From NCBI GenBank assembly GCA_021229015.1, contig CM037782.1:42461226-42525225 (forward strand): a DNA stretch of 64,000 nt, written 5' to 3'. Each line of letters starts with the position of its first letter. The stretch's first letter is position 1. The notes beneath the pieces were generated by a model that searched no databases, was not told the origin of the DNA, and saw only the letters and a program-made list of their open reading frames with translations. The translations under genes and the position numbers were made by a program. Source of the stretch: Solen grandis (Eukaryota > Mollusca > Bivalvia > Adapedonta > Solenidae). Of the stretch, positions 53,899 through 64,000 are shown in pieces.

Positions 53899-56800
53899 GT
53901 AAGTTCTTTAACAAGCTTGTGGTCATGTGATTCTGTTCTAGAAGACTGAATGGAATTTTAGTAAAGAATTTTTATTAAAAAAATCTATATGATTTAATAT
54001 GACACTTGATTATAATTCAGTTAAGAATTCTTAGCTTATTATGTAACTGTATCAGTGAAATATACACATTGCTATCAGAATATTTAAATTTTCAGAAAAA
54101 CTCATTTATTGTTTTATTACATTTGTGTATTCATGACTTAATGTTATGTGTTTGATTGAGATAATCTTAATAGTGCTAGTACATTCTAAGTAAACATGAT
54201 AGATTTTTTTAACTCACTTGAGCACAACGTGTTCATGGTGAGCTATTAGGATCACCCTGTGTCCGTTGTCGTCCATCGAGTGACATAATCATCAACAATT
54301 TGCTTTAAACGACATATCCTCTGAAACCGCTAGACAGAAATTGATTAAACTTGGCAGGGATGATCCTTGGGTGAACCTTCACAAAAGTTGCTAAAATAAA
54401 CTTGATCCATGTATAACTGGTTGCCATGGCAAGGAAAAGGAAAAAAAGTATGAAAACTTTAAAAATCATCTCTTCCAAAAGTACTGGCCAGATTTCAAAA
54501 TGATTTAGTGCAGATGTTCCTTGGGTAACCCTTAACTCAGGTGAGTGATTCAGAGGCTTTTTTTCTGTGCTATCAGTTTATGTAAGCATCTGTGACCTGA
54601 AAATAAAATTATTTTTAACCCCCTGCAAAAAAAATAAAAATGAAAAATATATATTATGATATATATTATTAACCCTTATGTGATATTTATGATTTTATAT
54701 ACATGCATTGACAACTGTATTGTTTTTGGTCTACATGTCTGTCTGTTTGTCACAAAACTTCAAATCTTGACTATAACACTGAAGTCCTTCCACCTACAGC
54801 CTCCAAACCTCACAGGTGCATGCACCTTGATGACCTCTTCTTGCCAGGTGACCTTGACCTTCAAATGATTTTGATTCCCAATGTCTAAGCCACCTCGTTT
54901 GGGCATGGTGTTCGTTTGATTGTAGCTTGTTCATAAAGATTTTGTTTTTTTCCGTGTACAGAGGAAACGTTTGATGTTGGCCTTGAGATGACTGTTGAGC
55001 TTGATGTACGTCCCCGCAGTCTGGATGGTGTTATCTTCTCTGTCCATGGCATGAAGACGGACTACGTTGCCCTGCAGCTGGTAGCGGGAGAGGTGAGATA
55101 GCCGTTCATGGTCTTGGAATCTTTCAGTATTTCACTAAAAATCTGGAAGGAACTCATTTCTTTGATCAGTATAAAACCAAATCAAACTGCAAGTACTGTA
55201 ACTGTTTTTATACAGTTTGCTTCTCCTTTTTGAGGTCAGGAATTCAAACCAGGAAATTTTCAAAGATTGAGAGTTGTTGATGATGATGAAAGTTGTTGGC
55301 AGTCTGACTGTACATTGTATATGGTATACCCTGGTGTAAAGTTGCTTTATTTAGTGGTGAAAGAGTTTACCAAACAATGCAGAGCAATGGTTTAGTAGTA
55401 GGACATGCGCTTTGGGATTGAGAGGTTCCGGGTTTGGGCTGACCAGAGAGGACAGTAAAATTCCTTGGCGTCATAATGTGGGCTGCAATAAGCAGAGTGA
55501 AAGACTTCCCATAGCTATTGATATATGGATACTAGTAGCCCAATAATCAGGGGTAAAAGCTGTAAAGTCGATGAATATGCCCTTATAAGAAACTAGAATA
55601 TGCCTTTATTGCTGGAGTATGTAATACCTGATTCACCTTGGAATGTATTGTAGAATGCTGGTATTATGTTGTCATGCAAAATACATTTAACGTAAAGTCC
55701 CTGTAATGGTTCCACTATGTCTTGGACCACTTAACCTCTACCAAGAAACCAAGGTACCCTAATGAAACATAGGATACCTTGGTTATCTCTGTGAAAGGCA
55801 ACAAAGTCCAAAATGTAGTAGAACCATTACAGGGACTTTACCTAATTATGTGCTTGTTTCCATGGAGAATCTTTTCATTGCCAATTAATATTTGATTAAG
55901 GTATGTAATGCCCTCCTGTTGTTGAAATTCTCTTGAAGACTGAATTACAATATTTTGAGACCCAGATTAACTTTAAAATATTTAGTCTGAGTTCTTTAGT
56001 TTCGTGGAGGATAATTAGAATATTATGTGCCTGGTTCTGTGGCATAAAAGGGTGTATGTAACAGTAGGGCAGTAGTTGACTTCATGATTGTGGTACTTTT
56101 AGTACTGGTATGTTCCTTTAGAGCACATTTTGAAAGGCATTTAGGTCCACTGTTAGTGTTCTTGATTACTGGGGAAACTGCTGATCTCATGTTTAAAAGT
56201 ACAAAGGCCATTTTGGATGAGAACATTTCATGTCCTTCAAATGTGCAAATTCCTGCTAGTAGGAGGCATGAATTTGCTGTTTGTGGTTCTTGAATTTTCT
56301 TTGAATTTTTCATGAATATTTCACTAAAAGCTTAAAAGGCACCATCGAGAAGGATTAGTTTTTTAAGTAATAGGGGGCACTTGTTTCCAAATTTATACAA
56401 AAATATATAAAGTTTCAAAAATTGTTTTTTTTTAAGTGGGATTATTACTTGGAATTTGATGATTAATGTGTTTTGTTCCAGTTATGGTTCACGGCAGACA
56501 ATGGTGCTGGTGCCATCACGGCCAAGCTTGTTCCCGAGATGAATAACAAGCTGTGTGATGGCATGTGGCACAAGATCACAGGTAAGTTCCTCTATACATT
56601 TTAAAACAGGAGACCTCTGGTTGTTAGCAAAAAAACAAAACAAAAAAAACATGATTTTTTTTGTGTGTCACCTACTGGAAGCAGAGGTGACACATAGGGA
56701 TCACTTTTCCGTCATCTGTCTGTCCATCCATCAAGTGTGACACACATGTTCCAAGAAACACTTTTGTTTTTAGCTCACAGGCTATTAGGATCACCCTGCA

Positions 56801-59239
56801 TCCGTCTTCCGTCGTGCATAGTGTGTCGTCAACAATTTGCTAAAATGACATCTCCTCTGAAACTGCTGGACAGAATTTGATTAAACTTGGCTGGGATGAT
56901 CCTTGGGTGAACCTTCACAAAAGTTGCTTAAATAAACTTGATCCATGTAGAACTCTGGTTGCCATGGCAACGGAAAGAAAAAAATTATGAAAACTTTAAA
57001 AATCATCTCCTTCAAAACTATTGGCCAGATTTTAAAATGTTTTGATACAGATGTTCCTTGGGTAACTCTCTACCAAGATTGCTAAAATTATTCCGATCAG
57101 GAAAAAAACATGGCCGCCAGGGGCGGGGCTAATTTGCTTTATAAGTATATAGTGAAATCTTTAAACGAAATCTTCTATGGAACCGCTGGACAGAATTTGA
57201 TTAGATTTGTCAGGGATGATCCTTGGGTGAACCTTCACAAAAACTGCTAAAATAAACTTGATCCATGAAGAATTCTGGTTGCCATGGCAACAGAAAGAAA
57301 AAACTATGAAAACTTTAAAAATCATCTCCTTCAAAGCTACTGGCCAGATATCAAAATGTTTAAGTACAGATGTTCCTTGGGTAACCCTATACCAAAATTG
57401 CTAAAAAAAAATTCTTATCTGTAAAAAAACATGGCTGCCAGGGGCGGGGCTAATTTGCCTTATATGTATATAGTGAAAACTTTAAACGACATCTCCTCTG
57501 AAACTGCTGGACAGAATTTGATAAACTTGGAAGGGATGATCCTTGGGTAAACCTTCACAAAAGTTTCTAAAATAACTTATCCATATAGAACTTTAGTTGT
57601 CATGGCAATGGAAAGAAATGAATTCTTAACACTTTAAAAGTCATCTACTTCAAAACTACTGGCTAGATTTCAAAATGCTTTAGTTCAGATGCTCCTTGGG
57701 AAACCCTATACTCAGATGAGCGATCCAGGGCCATCATGGCCCTCTTGTTTTGTTTTTTATACCCCTGCAAACGAAGTTTGAAGGGGGTATACTGGAATCA
57801 GCCTGTCAGTCGGTCGGTCTGACTGCGGTCTGGGTTTCCCTGTATCAAAGCATTTCACCTTCAGTGATAGCTGTAGTTTTAAATTGGTATAATTTGATTC
57901 AGTAATGTCAGAGAATATATTGGTATTAAAAAATGAATTTTAGTGTAGTATTACAAATCTTTGTTAATCTTAGTGAATCAATTTTAAGATTTATTCCCTT
58001 TTGCTGTGTTTTTTTCACTCATGAATACTTTATTACACTTAAAAATGAGGATTTTGTAATTAATTTGGTAAGGTTTAACTGTGGTTTTCTGCAGGTCAGG
58101 CTTTATGTGGTACCTATTGAGTGTGTCCAAATGAGTCTATATGAGGGAAAGGGTTAAGATATAATTGATTCCCATTATCAGACTGTTTTCCCCAATTCTT
58201 TAAATGATACCAGTGGTCTCAGCACTCAGCACAGATACTTCCTCCATTCCTTTTCTTCGCTTGTTTAGTCTGTAGTCTGAACTTTGATGAAGTTATTTCG
58301 AGGGCTTGGTGCAAAACTATGCTAAATACATATAGATAAAGAATGTGTTACAATAGTTCTGCACCATATCAGAATTATTTATATGTTACTACCGATAATT
58401 TCATATCAATTAAAACTATTTTCATGTTGTCTATGGACATTGATTTTATTTGTGCAGCTGTTAAGACTAAGAACATCGTCACCTTGACTGTGGATGACCT
58501 GACCCCATCACCACAATCAGTGAGGGCAAGGCCACAAGGACGGACACAGCCAACCCCATCTACCTGGGTGGCAAACCTAGTAAGTTCATTTCCAGTCCAA
58601 AGTTATTTAGTCTATTATTATGGTGAATAATGATATAAAAGTAGTTAAAGAATTCTAGAGTACTGACATAAATAAAACTCAACAACCCCATGCAGCAGAA
58701 ATAGTAAGGTTTATAATATTGAGAGTAGCAAGAACTTGAAAATGACAGGCTACTTTGAATTTTTACTTACTTCTCTGAACGAAAAAAAAAGATCAAAACA
58801 AAGTAAAATTCTACACTTCATGAATATTCATAATGAATATAAACATCTCATTATGTGCCGCTTTACAGATGTTGGGACTATATAGGAAACACGCTTGTTG
58901 CATCTTATCAGTCACATCTTGCCCTACATTCATACTACATGAAGACAAAGTGGGAGTTCTAACTAACTGTAATCACCCTTAGTGATAGTTCAAATTTTAG
59001 TATAGCTAAGTCTGTTGCAAGTTTTATATTGTCATAAAACTCACAAAGAATCTAAACCTCAGTAAAGCCTCTATTCATGACTGGTTACTCGTGTTTCAGG
59101 TTCTATAACCAAAGGTATACAAGCCCAGGGTCCATATCAGGGATGTATCCGTAACTTCTTAATCAATGGAGAGAGACAGTACCTCTCAACTGGAGTTGGA
59201 TTTGAGAATGTCCAGATAGGAATGTGTCCAGTGAACTAA
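53834..59239 (+). CDS. Laminin subunit alpha, last LG domain (LG5), 5' partial
   Basis: Five exons encode one laminin G domain followed by a stop. Laminin alpha LG4-5 domains bind dystroglycan, heparin and sulfated lipids in basement membranes (family knowledge). Visible text: AGAYFYGDGGYLKA, FDVGLEMTVELDVRPRSLDG, LWFTADNGAGAITAKL, then KLCDGMWHKI, NPIYLGGKP, GCIRNFLINGE and a terminal IGMCPVN. The NNGAG...LCDG.WH pattern and the final CP-x-N are characteristic of laminin alpha C termini. Exons: 53834-53898 (cut by the gap), 54962-55092, 56482-56581, 58458-58579 and 59100-59239. The fourth exon is 122 nt where 123 are needed. The frame slips inside 'gaccccatc', best explained by one missing C (assembly error or true lesion). 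Everything N-terminal to LG5 is absent from the window. Confidence 0.9.
54215..54550 (+). repeat. Long dispersed repeat H, copy 4 (laminin intron)
   Basis: 'tgagctattaggatcaccct', 'ggtgaaccttcacaaaagtt', 'gttgccatggcaaggaaaag' and an end 'ctcaggtgagtgattcagag'. Confidence 0.78.
54775..54930 (+). repeat. Dispersed repeat with CTTGACC-rich body, copy 2
   Basis: Matches 13575-13735 in the same orientation, ending just upstream of laminin exon B. Confidence 0.65.
54962..55092 (+). CDS. Laminin alpha exon B
   Basis: First beta-sandwich half of LG5; acceptor GTACAG, donor GTGAGA. Confidence 0.92.
55093..55691. other. Laminin intron, first part
   Basis: 55168-55240 is a decayed MITE relic (agtataaaaccaaatcaaac). 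55384-55440 looks like a degenerate tRNA-type SINE head (aatggtttagtagtaggaca ... ttccgggtttgggct). Confidence 0.45.
55692..55841. mobile_element. 150-bp MITE with perfect terminal inverted repeats
   Basis: The first 21 bases (GTAAAGTCCCTGTAATGG...) and last 21 bases (55821-55841) are exact inverted copies. An inner dyad pairs AACCAAGGTACC with the mirrored 'ggataccttggtt'. A diverged copy is at 35732-35867. Confidence 0.88.
55842..56481. other. Laminin intron, remainder
   Basis: Overlapping open frames near 56023-56313 on both strands have no recognised domain. Nothing else. Confidence 0.45.
56482..56581 (+). CDS. Laminin alpha exon C
   Basis: LWFTADNGAGAITAKL ... LCDGMWHKIT; acceptor TTCCAG, donor GTAAGT. 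Confidence 0.93.
56772..57750 (+). repeat. Long dispersed repeat H, copy 5, with about 310-bp internal tandem units
   Basis: 'ggacagaatttgattaaact', 'gatgatccttgggtgaacct' and 'ctggttgccatggcaacgga' recur near 56870, 57190 and 57500. It ends 'gatgagcgatccagggccat' and 'catggccctcttgttt', the mirror of the left end of copies 1-3. Lies in the laminin intron between exons C and D. Confidence 0.82.
57757..57880 (+). repeat. Dispersed repeat G fragment
   Basis: 'atacccctgcaaacgaagtt', 'gaagggggtatactggaatc' and 'gtcagtcggtcggtctg' match the start of 62193-62875. Confidence 0.7.
58042..58157 (+). repeat. TTAA-flanked MITE, copy 7 (right half only)
   Basis: Starts mid-element at 'aaatgaggattttgtaatta' and ends ATGAGGGAAAGGGTTAA; the left half with the dyad is missing. 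Confidence 0.88.
58458..58579 (+). CDS. Laminin alpha exon D, one-base frame slip
   Basis: AVKTKNIVTLTVDDLT in one frame, then ITTISEGKATRTDTANP in the next. The slip falls in the CCCC run at about 58502-58505. Confidence 0.85.
58580..59099. other. Laminin intron between exons D and E
   Basis: AT-rich, nothing recognised. Confidence 0.6.
59100..59239 (+). CDS. Laminin alpha terminal exon E
   Basis: GPYQGCIRNFLINGERQYL ... IGMCPVN and TAA. Acceptor TTTCAG. Confidence 0.92.
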
Positions 59240-62192
59240 TTACCTTGTGTTGAAATATGATATTAATAGACACTATGTACAGCAGTTTCATAGAAAATGC
59301 ATCGAAGTAAAAAAAACAAACAAAAAAACATTTCATCTGAATTGAGCAATATAGAAGATGTAAAAAAAGCCTATATTTAACTCTAAGAATTGTGTTTTTA
59401 ATGATATGAATGATATAGTATGGAACTGCAGTTTAATACTCAAATGATCAAAGGGTATTTGATTTTCAAATTCAAACTTATTTTGAGATTCTACATGTAT
59501 TGTTTTCTTTGTTATAACATAACACAATTATAAATCATCTATGAGACAAGATCTGTAATATTTATAAATTTTTGGATGAATTTGAGTTTTTTTTTTTTTT
59601 TTAAAGGAAGTTACAGAACAAAATGATTTAAAAAAAAAAAAAAAAGTTTTTGCCCATTTTTGCCCCTTCTTTCAAAAAATTGAAGATCATGTGAATTATA
59701 GCCAAACTCCTCTAGCTTAGAAACTTATGTGATTTAAATGAAACATTGAAGAAATAGAATTAAATCATATTTTAAGTCAAATGGGTAAAAAACATTCTGA
59801 AAATAAAAGGCCAAGTTCAGGATTCCGATATAGTAAGTCTTTTTTTCTCTTCACTGTCTGAGGCAAATTATGCCACTTAAGTGTAAGTTTGGAATAATTT
59901 ATCTTAATATAATTAAAGCATAATATTAATTGAAAGAAAAAGATTGTATTAAAGATTGTTTGATGTATACTTTGGAGTAAAATACATTAACGGTCAGTCT
60001 TTTGTAATTGCTTTGTATTTGACCGATAGAAAATTGTTACAAGTTGGAACATCTAAACACACTTTAGAAAAAAAAAATCATTCTTTTTTTTTTAGAGAGA
60101 ATCCATTTCAAAATTATAATCATATAGAAACCTTTTTTTAGTATGGTACATGTATATTGATTGGGTTTAGACATTGCCATTTCATCATCTCTCTCTCTCT
60201 CTCTCAAGGAAGCTTAACAAATTCACTTAAACAATGATCCCCTTTTACAGAATCGTGAGAAAGACTACCTCTTGTTTTTGCCTGCTAGTCATTTTCCTTG
60301 TTTAGTTGATTCAGTATGTTCTAGTCATTTGAATCTCTTATCATGAAATAGTCCTTATTAAATTCCAAAAATATAAAGTAAACACTTAATTGTTCACTTT
60401 TTTACACTTTTTTTATGAAATGAACAATACTTCAAGATTGAGGATTCACTTAACATCAACAATATTGATTCAAGTAACTTTGAAGTTAATTTGTTGGTAT
60501 TTGAGTTATCAGGTAAGATCATATGAGATTTACTATATGCATAGAATTGATATTAATGAAATCCATCACACAATATGATGATATTTGAAATCCATATTTT
60601 CAAATTATAAAATCTGTACATTATTCTAGTGAAAAAGGGCAGTTGTTCTTTTCTTTTTTTAATCTTGAGATCTTTTAATTCTATTAAAGTAGTTTTAAAA
60701 ATTTACACCAATTTTTGGATGGACTTTTATCCCGTTTTTACACTTAACTGTTTTATACAACTTTTCTCAAGTTTATACAAGCTTATAATTTTAACACATC
60801 TTGCTCTTTTTTTAATGCAAGAACTTTATACCATACACCAAGCTGATAAACAAAGAAATATAAGCTTTTAACAGGGATTAAAGATGCACCTGCAGAAAAT
60901 AATTGGCATTTACCTTTTGTCTTTGACAGTTACAGTTTGATTGTTATTCTCTTTGGTTTCATTTTCTACACATGAAAAAGTGATTCTTTTCACCTAGGTC
61001 GCAGAACATATTGTGTACCTTTTTAAATTGTTCCATTTTTAATTTAAATAATCTTTTAATATCAGAGGTTTTCTAATATTTGCAATGTAACTGTTGTGGA
61101 ATCGCTTTCAAGCAAAATGAAAAAACAAAAGAAAGAGGAGAAAAGTTATAAAATGTTTGCTAATTTTCTGCATGTCCATCTTTGAGTAAAGATATTGTTA
61201 TGTTTATGTATATTCTGTATTGACATTTGGTTTAATAATGGCAACTTGATGTTGCAAGGTTCAGGAAACATCACATTGATATTTACACTTGTATCAAAAT
61301 TAACTTAATGAGAGTTCCATCTAAAATCAGAGCATTATTTTTAAACAAATGTACCAATAATAGTTAATTTGAAGACAAATTTTTATGATATCTTATGTTC
61401 CATTTCTTTTCTTGAAACAAGCTAATGTTCCTGTTTCTGTTTTCCGGTTTTAAGATTTTGAATAAATAGGATCATACTGATTAAATGGACAACAGTTGTT
61501 TTATCACAGAAATGTGAGAGGTATGGAACTTGTCTGCTGTTATTTATGATATATATATATATATATATATCGGCCAGTAATAACCAGATTCAACTTTGTA
61601 TTTGCTCAATATGTCATTCTGAGTATATTAAAACAATGTAACAATAAAATTCTAAAACCGCTTCATACAGAATTTTTTTATTTTGTTATTCAGAGATGTT
61701 GGGGGTCGCCTGGAAAGTTGGAGAGTGTGGTATATTTTGTATGTTTGAAGGATTGCAACAATAGTAGTTCTAAATACTGGAATAGTTTTAAGGAGAAACA
61801 TCAGTAGATTTTATTCATGTGATCTTCAATCTTGCTTGATGGTATTGTTTTGTCTACTTATTAGGGCCTGTTATTACTAACAGTATTTTTAACAGGAAGG
61901 AAAAACGGCATACAATAACTATAAATCACTCAGGTTTTCAATTCCCTTAACTTTCTTGTAACATTTCTGACATATTTCATTTGGCAGATAGCTGAGATTA
62001 TTCGTTTGTATACAGGTCATATGTGAGTTTCCAAAAGGAACAAACCATCAGAAATTTACTTCTTGTTATGGTACTCTTTGATTGTTAAAAAATACATAAC
62101 CAGAAATCATGTGACCTTGTTATTATACTGGAGCTTTGAACAAAGACAGTAGGTGATTAGACTGGTTAAAAGAAACTTTGCAAGCCTTGATT
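59240..62192. other. 3' flank of laminin alpha, AT-rich
   Basis: Contains the laminin 3' UTR of unknown length; AATAAA occurs near 61643. There is an (AT)n tract at 61549-61570 and a (CT)n tract near 60190-60206. Several open frames of 60-80 codons are explained by AT richness. No other gene recognised. Confidence 0.45.
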
Positions 62193-62875
62193 ATACCCCC
62201 GAAACGAAGTTTGGGGGGTATATAGGAGTCACCGGTTGGTCGGTCGGTCGGTCCAGCGGTCCGTTGCGTTATTGGAATTCAATACAACTTCATGCAATGA
62301 TCAAGCACATGGAGAGGAAGTGCAGTGAACAAGAACCATAACTCCATCTTGACTTATTACAGAGTTATTGCCCTTTGTTCCTTTTCCTTGTCCGGAGCAT
62401 AACTTGAAAAGTACAAGTTGGATTTCAAAACAATTTCATACAATGGTCAATTACAATATGAGGAAGTGCAGTGCACAAGAACCATAACTCTATCTATAGG
62501 AATTACCGAGTTATTGCCCTTTGTTACTTTTCCTTGTCCAGAGTATAACTCGTAAACTACTGGTTGGATTTCAAAACAATTTCATACAATGGTCAACCAC
62601 AATATGAGGAAGTGCAGTGCACAAGAACCATAACTCTATCTAGAGTAATTACAGAGTTATTTCCCTTTGTTACTTTTCCTTGTCCATAGCATAACTTGAA
62701 AAGAACTGATTGGAATTCAAAACAATTTCATACAATTGTCAACCACAACCTGTCTAACCCGGCCAAAAATCTGGGAAAAAAACTAATATAAAAATGTCTT
62801 TTTCATACTCTTCTTCTTAATCCTAATAACTTCATCATTTCTAAAGCAGTATTGCGGGGGTATTAATCACATTTA
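62193..62875. repeat. Dispersed repeat G with about 120-bp internal tandem units
   Basis: Starts 'ataccccc gaaacgaagtttgg', continues 'ggtcggtcggtcggtcc' and ends 'cgggggtattaatcac', so the ends are inverted. Inside, 'aagaaccataactctatcta', 'gagttattgccctttgttac' and 'caaaacaatttcatacaatg' recur three times. Confidence 0.82.
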
Positions 62876-63479
62876 GTGATAGTTCTAGTTTTATTTCTTT
62901 CTTTTTTTCTAGTCAAATCCAAATCTAACTAACTTCAATGAGTGCTTTTAACATGCCTGTTAATATGTTTCAGTTCTTCACACGTTCTTTCAGTGATCTC
63001 ATATCAAAATGTTGAAGATAGACCTGTTGATTCCAGTAGCATGATTCTTTGCCATAAGGGGGTTCAAGGGCTCACTCCACTGATGTGAAAATTATGTTAT
63101 GTACACATTATGTACACATAATGATTACCTGTATAATTGTAATTGTACATTATACCATTGTATATGGATAAATACATTAATTTCCTTGCAAAACTGTTTA
63201 AGATGGGCCAACTCCATATGCTCATAATGTCATTATATTGTGTAATTGTTTAAATTATAGGTCAGTAACTTAGCACTGACTTGTCTGACTGACACAAAAA
63301 TATGATTAACATAACTACACGAATTGGTGACCACTTAGCAGGCATGTGCATCACTTCATTAAACTGTATGTCTAATAGCAAAATCTTGAGCATGCATCTC
63401 CCTCCACTGTTTTGAAGAGATTTTAATGAAACAATTGATATGATTACAGTGTAGATGTGTGTAAAAAAACATTCACATT
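62876..63479. other. Intergenic stretch
   Basis: AT-rich, nothing recognised. Confidence 0.5.
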
Positions 63480-63600
63480 ATGTAAGCCACTGCAGAGTTT
63501 CGAATGGAACCTCTGACATTGTCAAATCCTCCTCAATGGTTCCTGGATTACACCAGTACTTTGTGCCTTGGGAAGTCAATGGCAACCTTCAGCTCTAATA
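63480..63600 (-). repeat. SINE family C fragment
   Basis: 'ctcaatggttcctggattac', 'accagtactttgtgccttgg' match 23913-23955; the head is lost. Confidence 0.6.
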
Positions 63601-63747
63601 GTAATTGAGCACTTTCACTGAATCTAGATGCCTGCTTGTTACACACTGAACGTGTACCAGCAGGAACTAGTAGGTGACTTGTGTAATTTATAAACCACAG
63701 TATCACAGACACATTGATGCAAATCAAAGCAGCTGCCTTGAATATTC

Positions 63748-63965
63748 AAACCCTTTACCTTATGAATATTCATGTACAAATTATGACTTAATGAATATTA
63801 ATTTACAGATCGTTAAATGTATATGAAACAACGGCCTTTCCTTTGCTGTGCAGACAATCTGAGCTACAATATCATATGAGTGAACAGAGGAGACCCTTAC
63901 CTTACAAAGTTTCTTAAAGGAGCTGTCTGGTCAGGACCTGCTCTGTTTGCCACAGTGACAATGTA
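63748..63965 (+). repeat. MITE-like repeat D, copy 2
   Basis: Matches 40702-40930, including 'tatgaatattcatgtac', 'tttgctgtgcagacaatctg' and 'gagctacaatatcatatgag'. Confidence 0.65.
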
Positions 63966-64000
63966 ATTTGATAAAGATAACACTGCACCAACTTTCAGAA

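Noticed and set aside
58458..58630. Long plus frame through laminin exon D running into the intron
   Set aside because: After the C run it reads in the wrong frame (SPQSVRARPQ...); the neighbouring frame gives the LG5 pattern and a matching donor.

Overview
This window looks like nuclear DNA from a marine bivalve, probably a heterodont (venerid-type) clam; that placement is an inference. The genes are intron-rich with standard GT-AG junctions, the DNA is AT-rich, and most of the space is filled by dispersed repeats of a kind I associate with clam genomes: tRNA-headed SINEs, TTAA-flanked MITEs, long repeats starting with a 'gaggGCCATgATGGCcct' type end, and decayed LINEs. Two runs of exactly 100 N (3634-3733 and 53734-53833) are assembly gaps.

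Three real multi-exon genes can be put together by hand. (1) A complete phospholipid phosphatase (PLPP/LPP, PAP2 superfamily) lies on the minus strand in seven coding exons from 47788 down to 38845. All splice phases agree, it encodes 298 aa, and all three catalytic motifs are intact. (2) A small secreted cysteine-rich protein with a single von Willebrand type C domain lies on the plus strand at 51082-53632. It has two alternative last exons, each encoding the second half of the domain and each with its own polyadenylation signal. (3) The last five exons of a laminin alpha chain (LG5 domain) lie on the plus strand at 53834-59239, cut off upstream by the second N gap. One exon carries an apparent one-base loss in a C run.

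Broken genes are a family-A peptide GPCR at 7488-8508 (minus; two frame breaks plus a stop in TM7), a Tigger/Jerky-type DDE transposase with a C-terminal zinc finger at 36484-38240 (minus), and C-terminal remnants of at least four LINE reverse transcriptases.

Region by region: 1-3.6 kb has no recognised gene. 3.7-6.5 kb holds LINE and SINE debris, 6.5-7.0 kb a degenerate minisatellite, and 7.5-8.5 kb the GPCR pseudogene. 8.9-11.5 kb is a Gag-only LTR retrotransposon with target-site duplication and a tRNA-Leu primer site. 11.5-25 kb is a field of SINEs and LINE tails with two quiet stretches that could be conserved regulatory DNA. 25.96-27.3 kb is a roughly 73-bp minisatellite of about 19 units. 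28-36 kb is dominated by long dispersed repeats and MITEs, 36-38.7 kb is the dead Tigger element, 38.8-47.8 kb the phosphatase gene, 48-51 kb gene-poor, 51-53.7 kb the VWC gene, 53.8-59.2 kb the laminin end, and 59.2-64 kb AT-rich with repeats. The genes show no operon-like relation to each other. The most unusual things here are the duplicated terminal exon of the VWC gene, the Gag-only LTR element whose 3' LTR lacks its promoter, and the hairpin-bearing TTAA MITE family.
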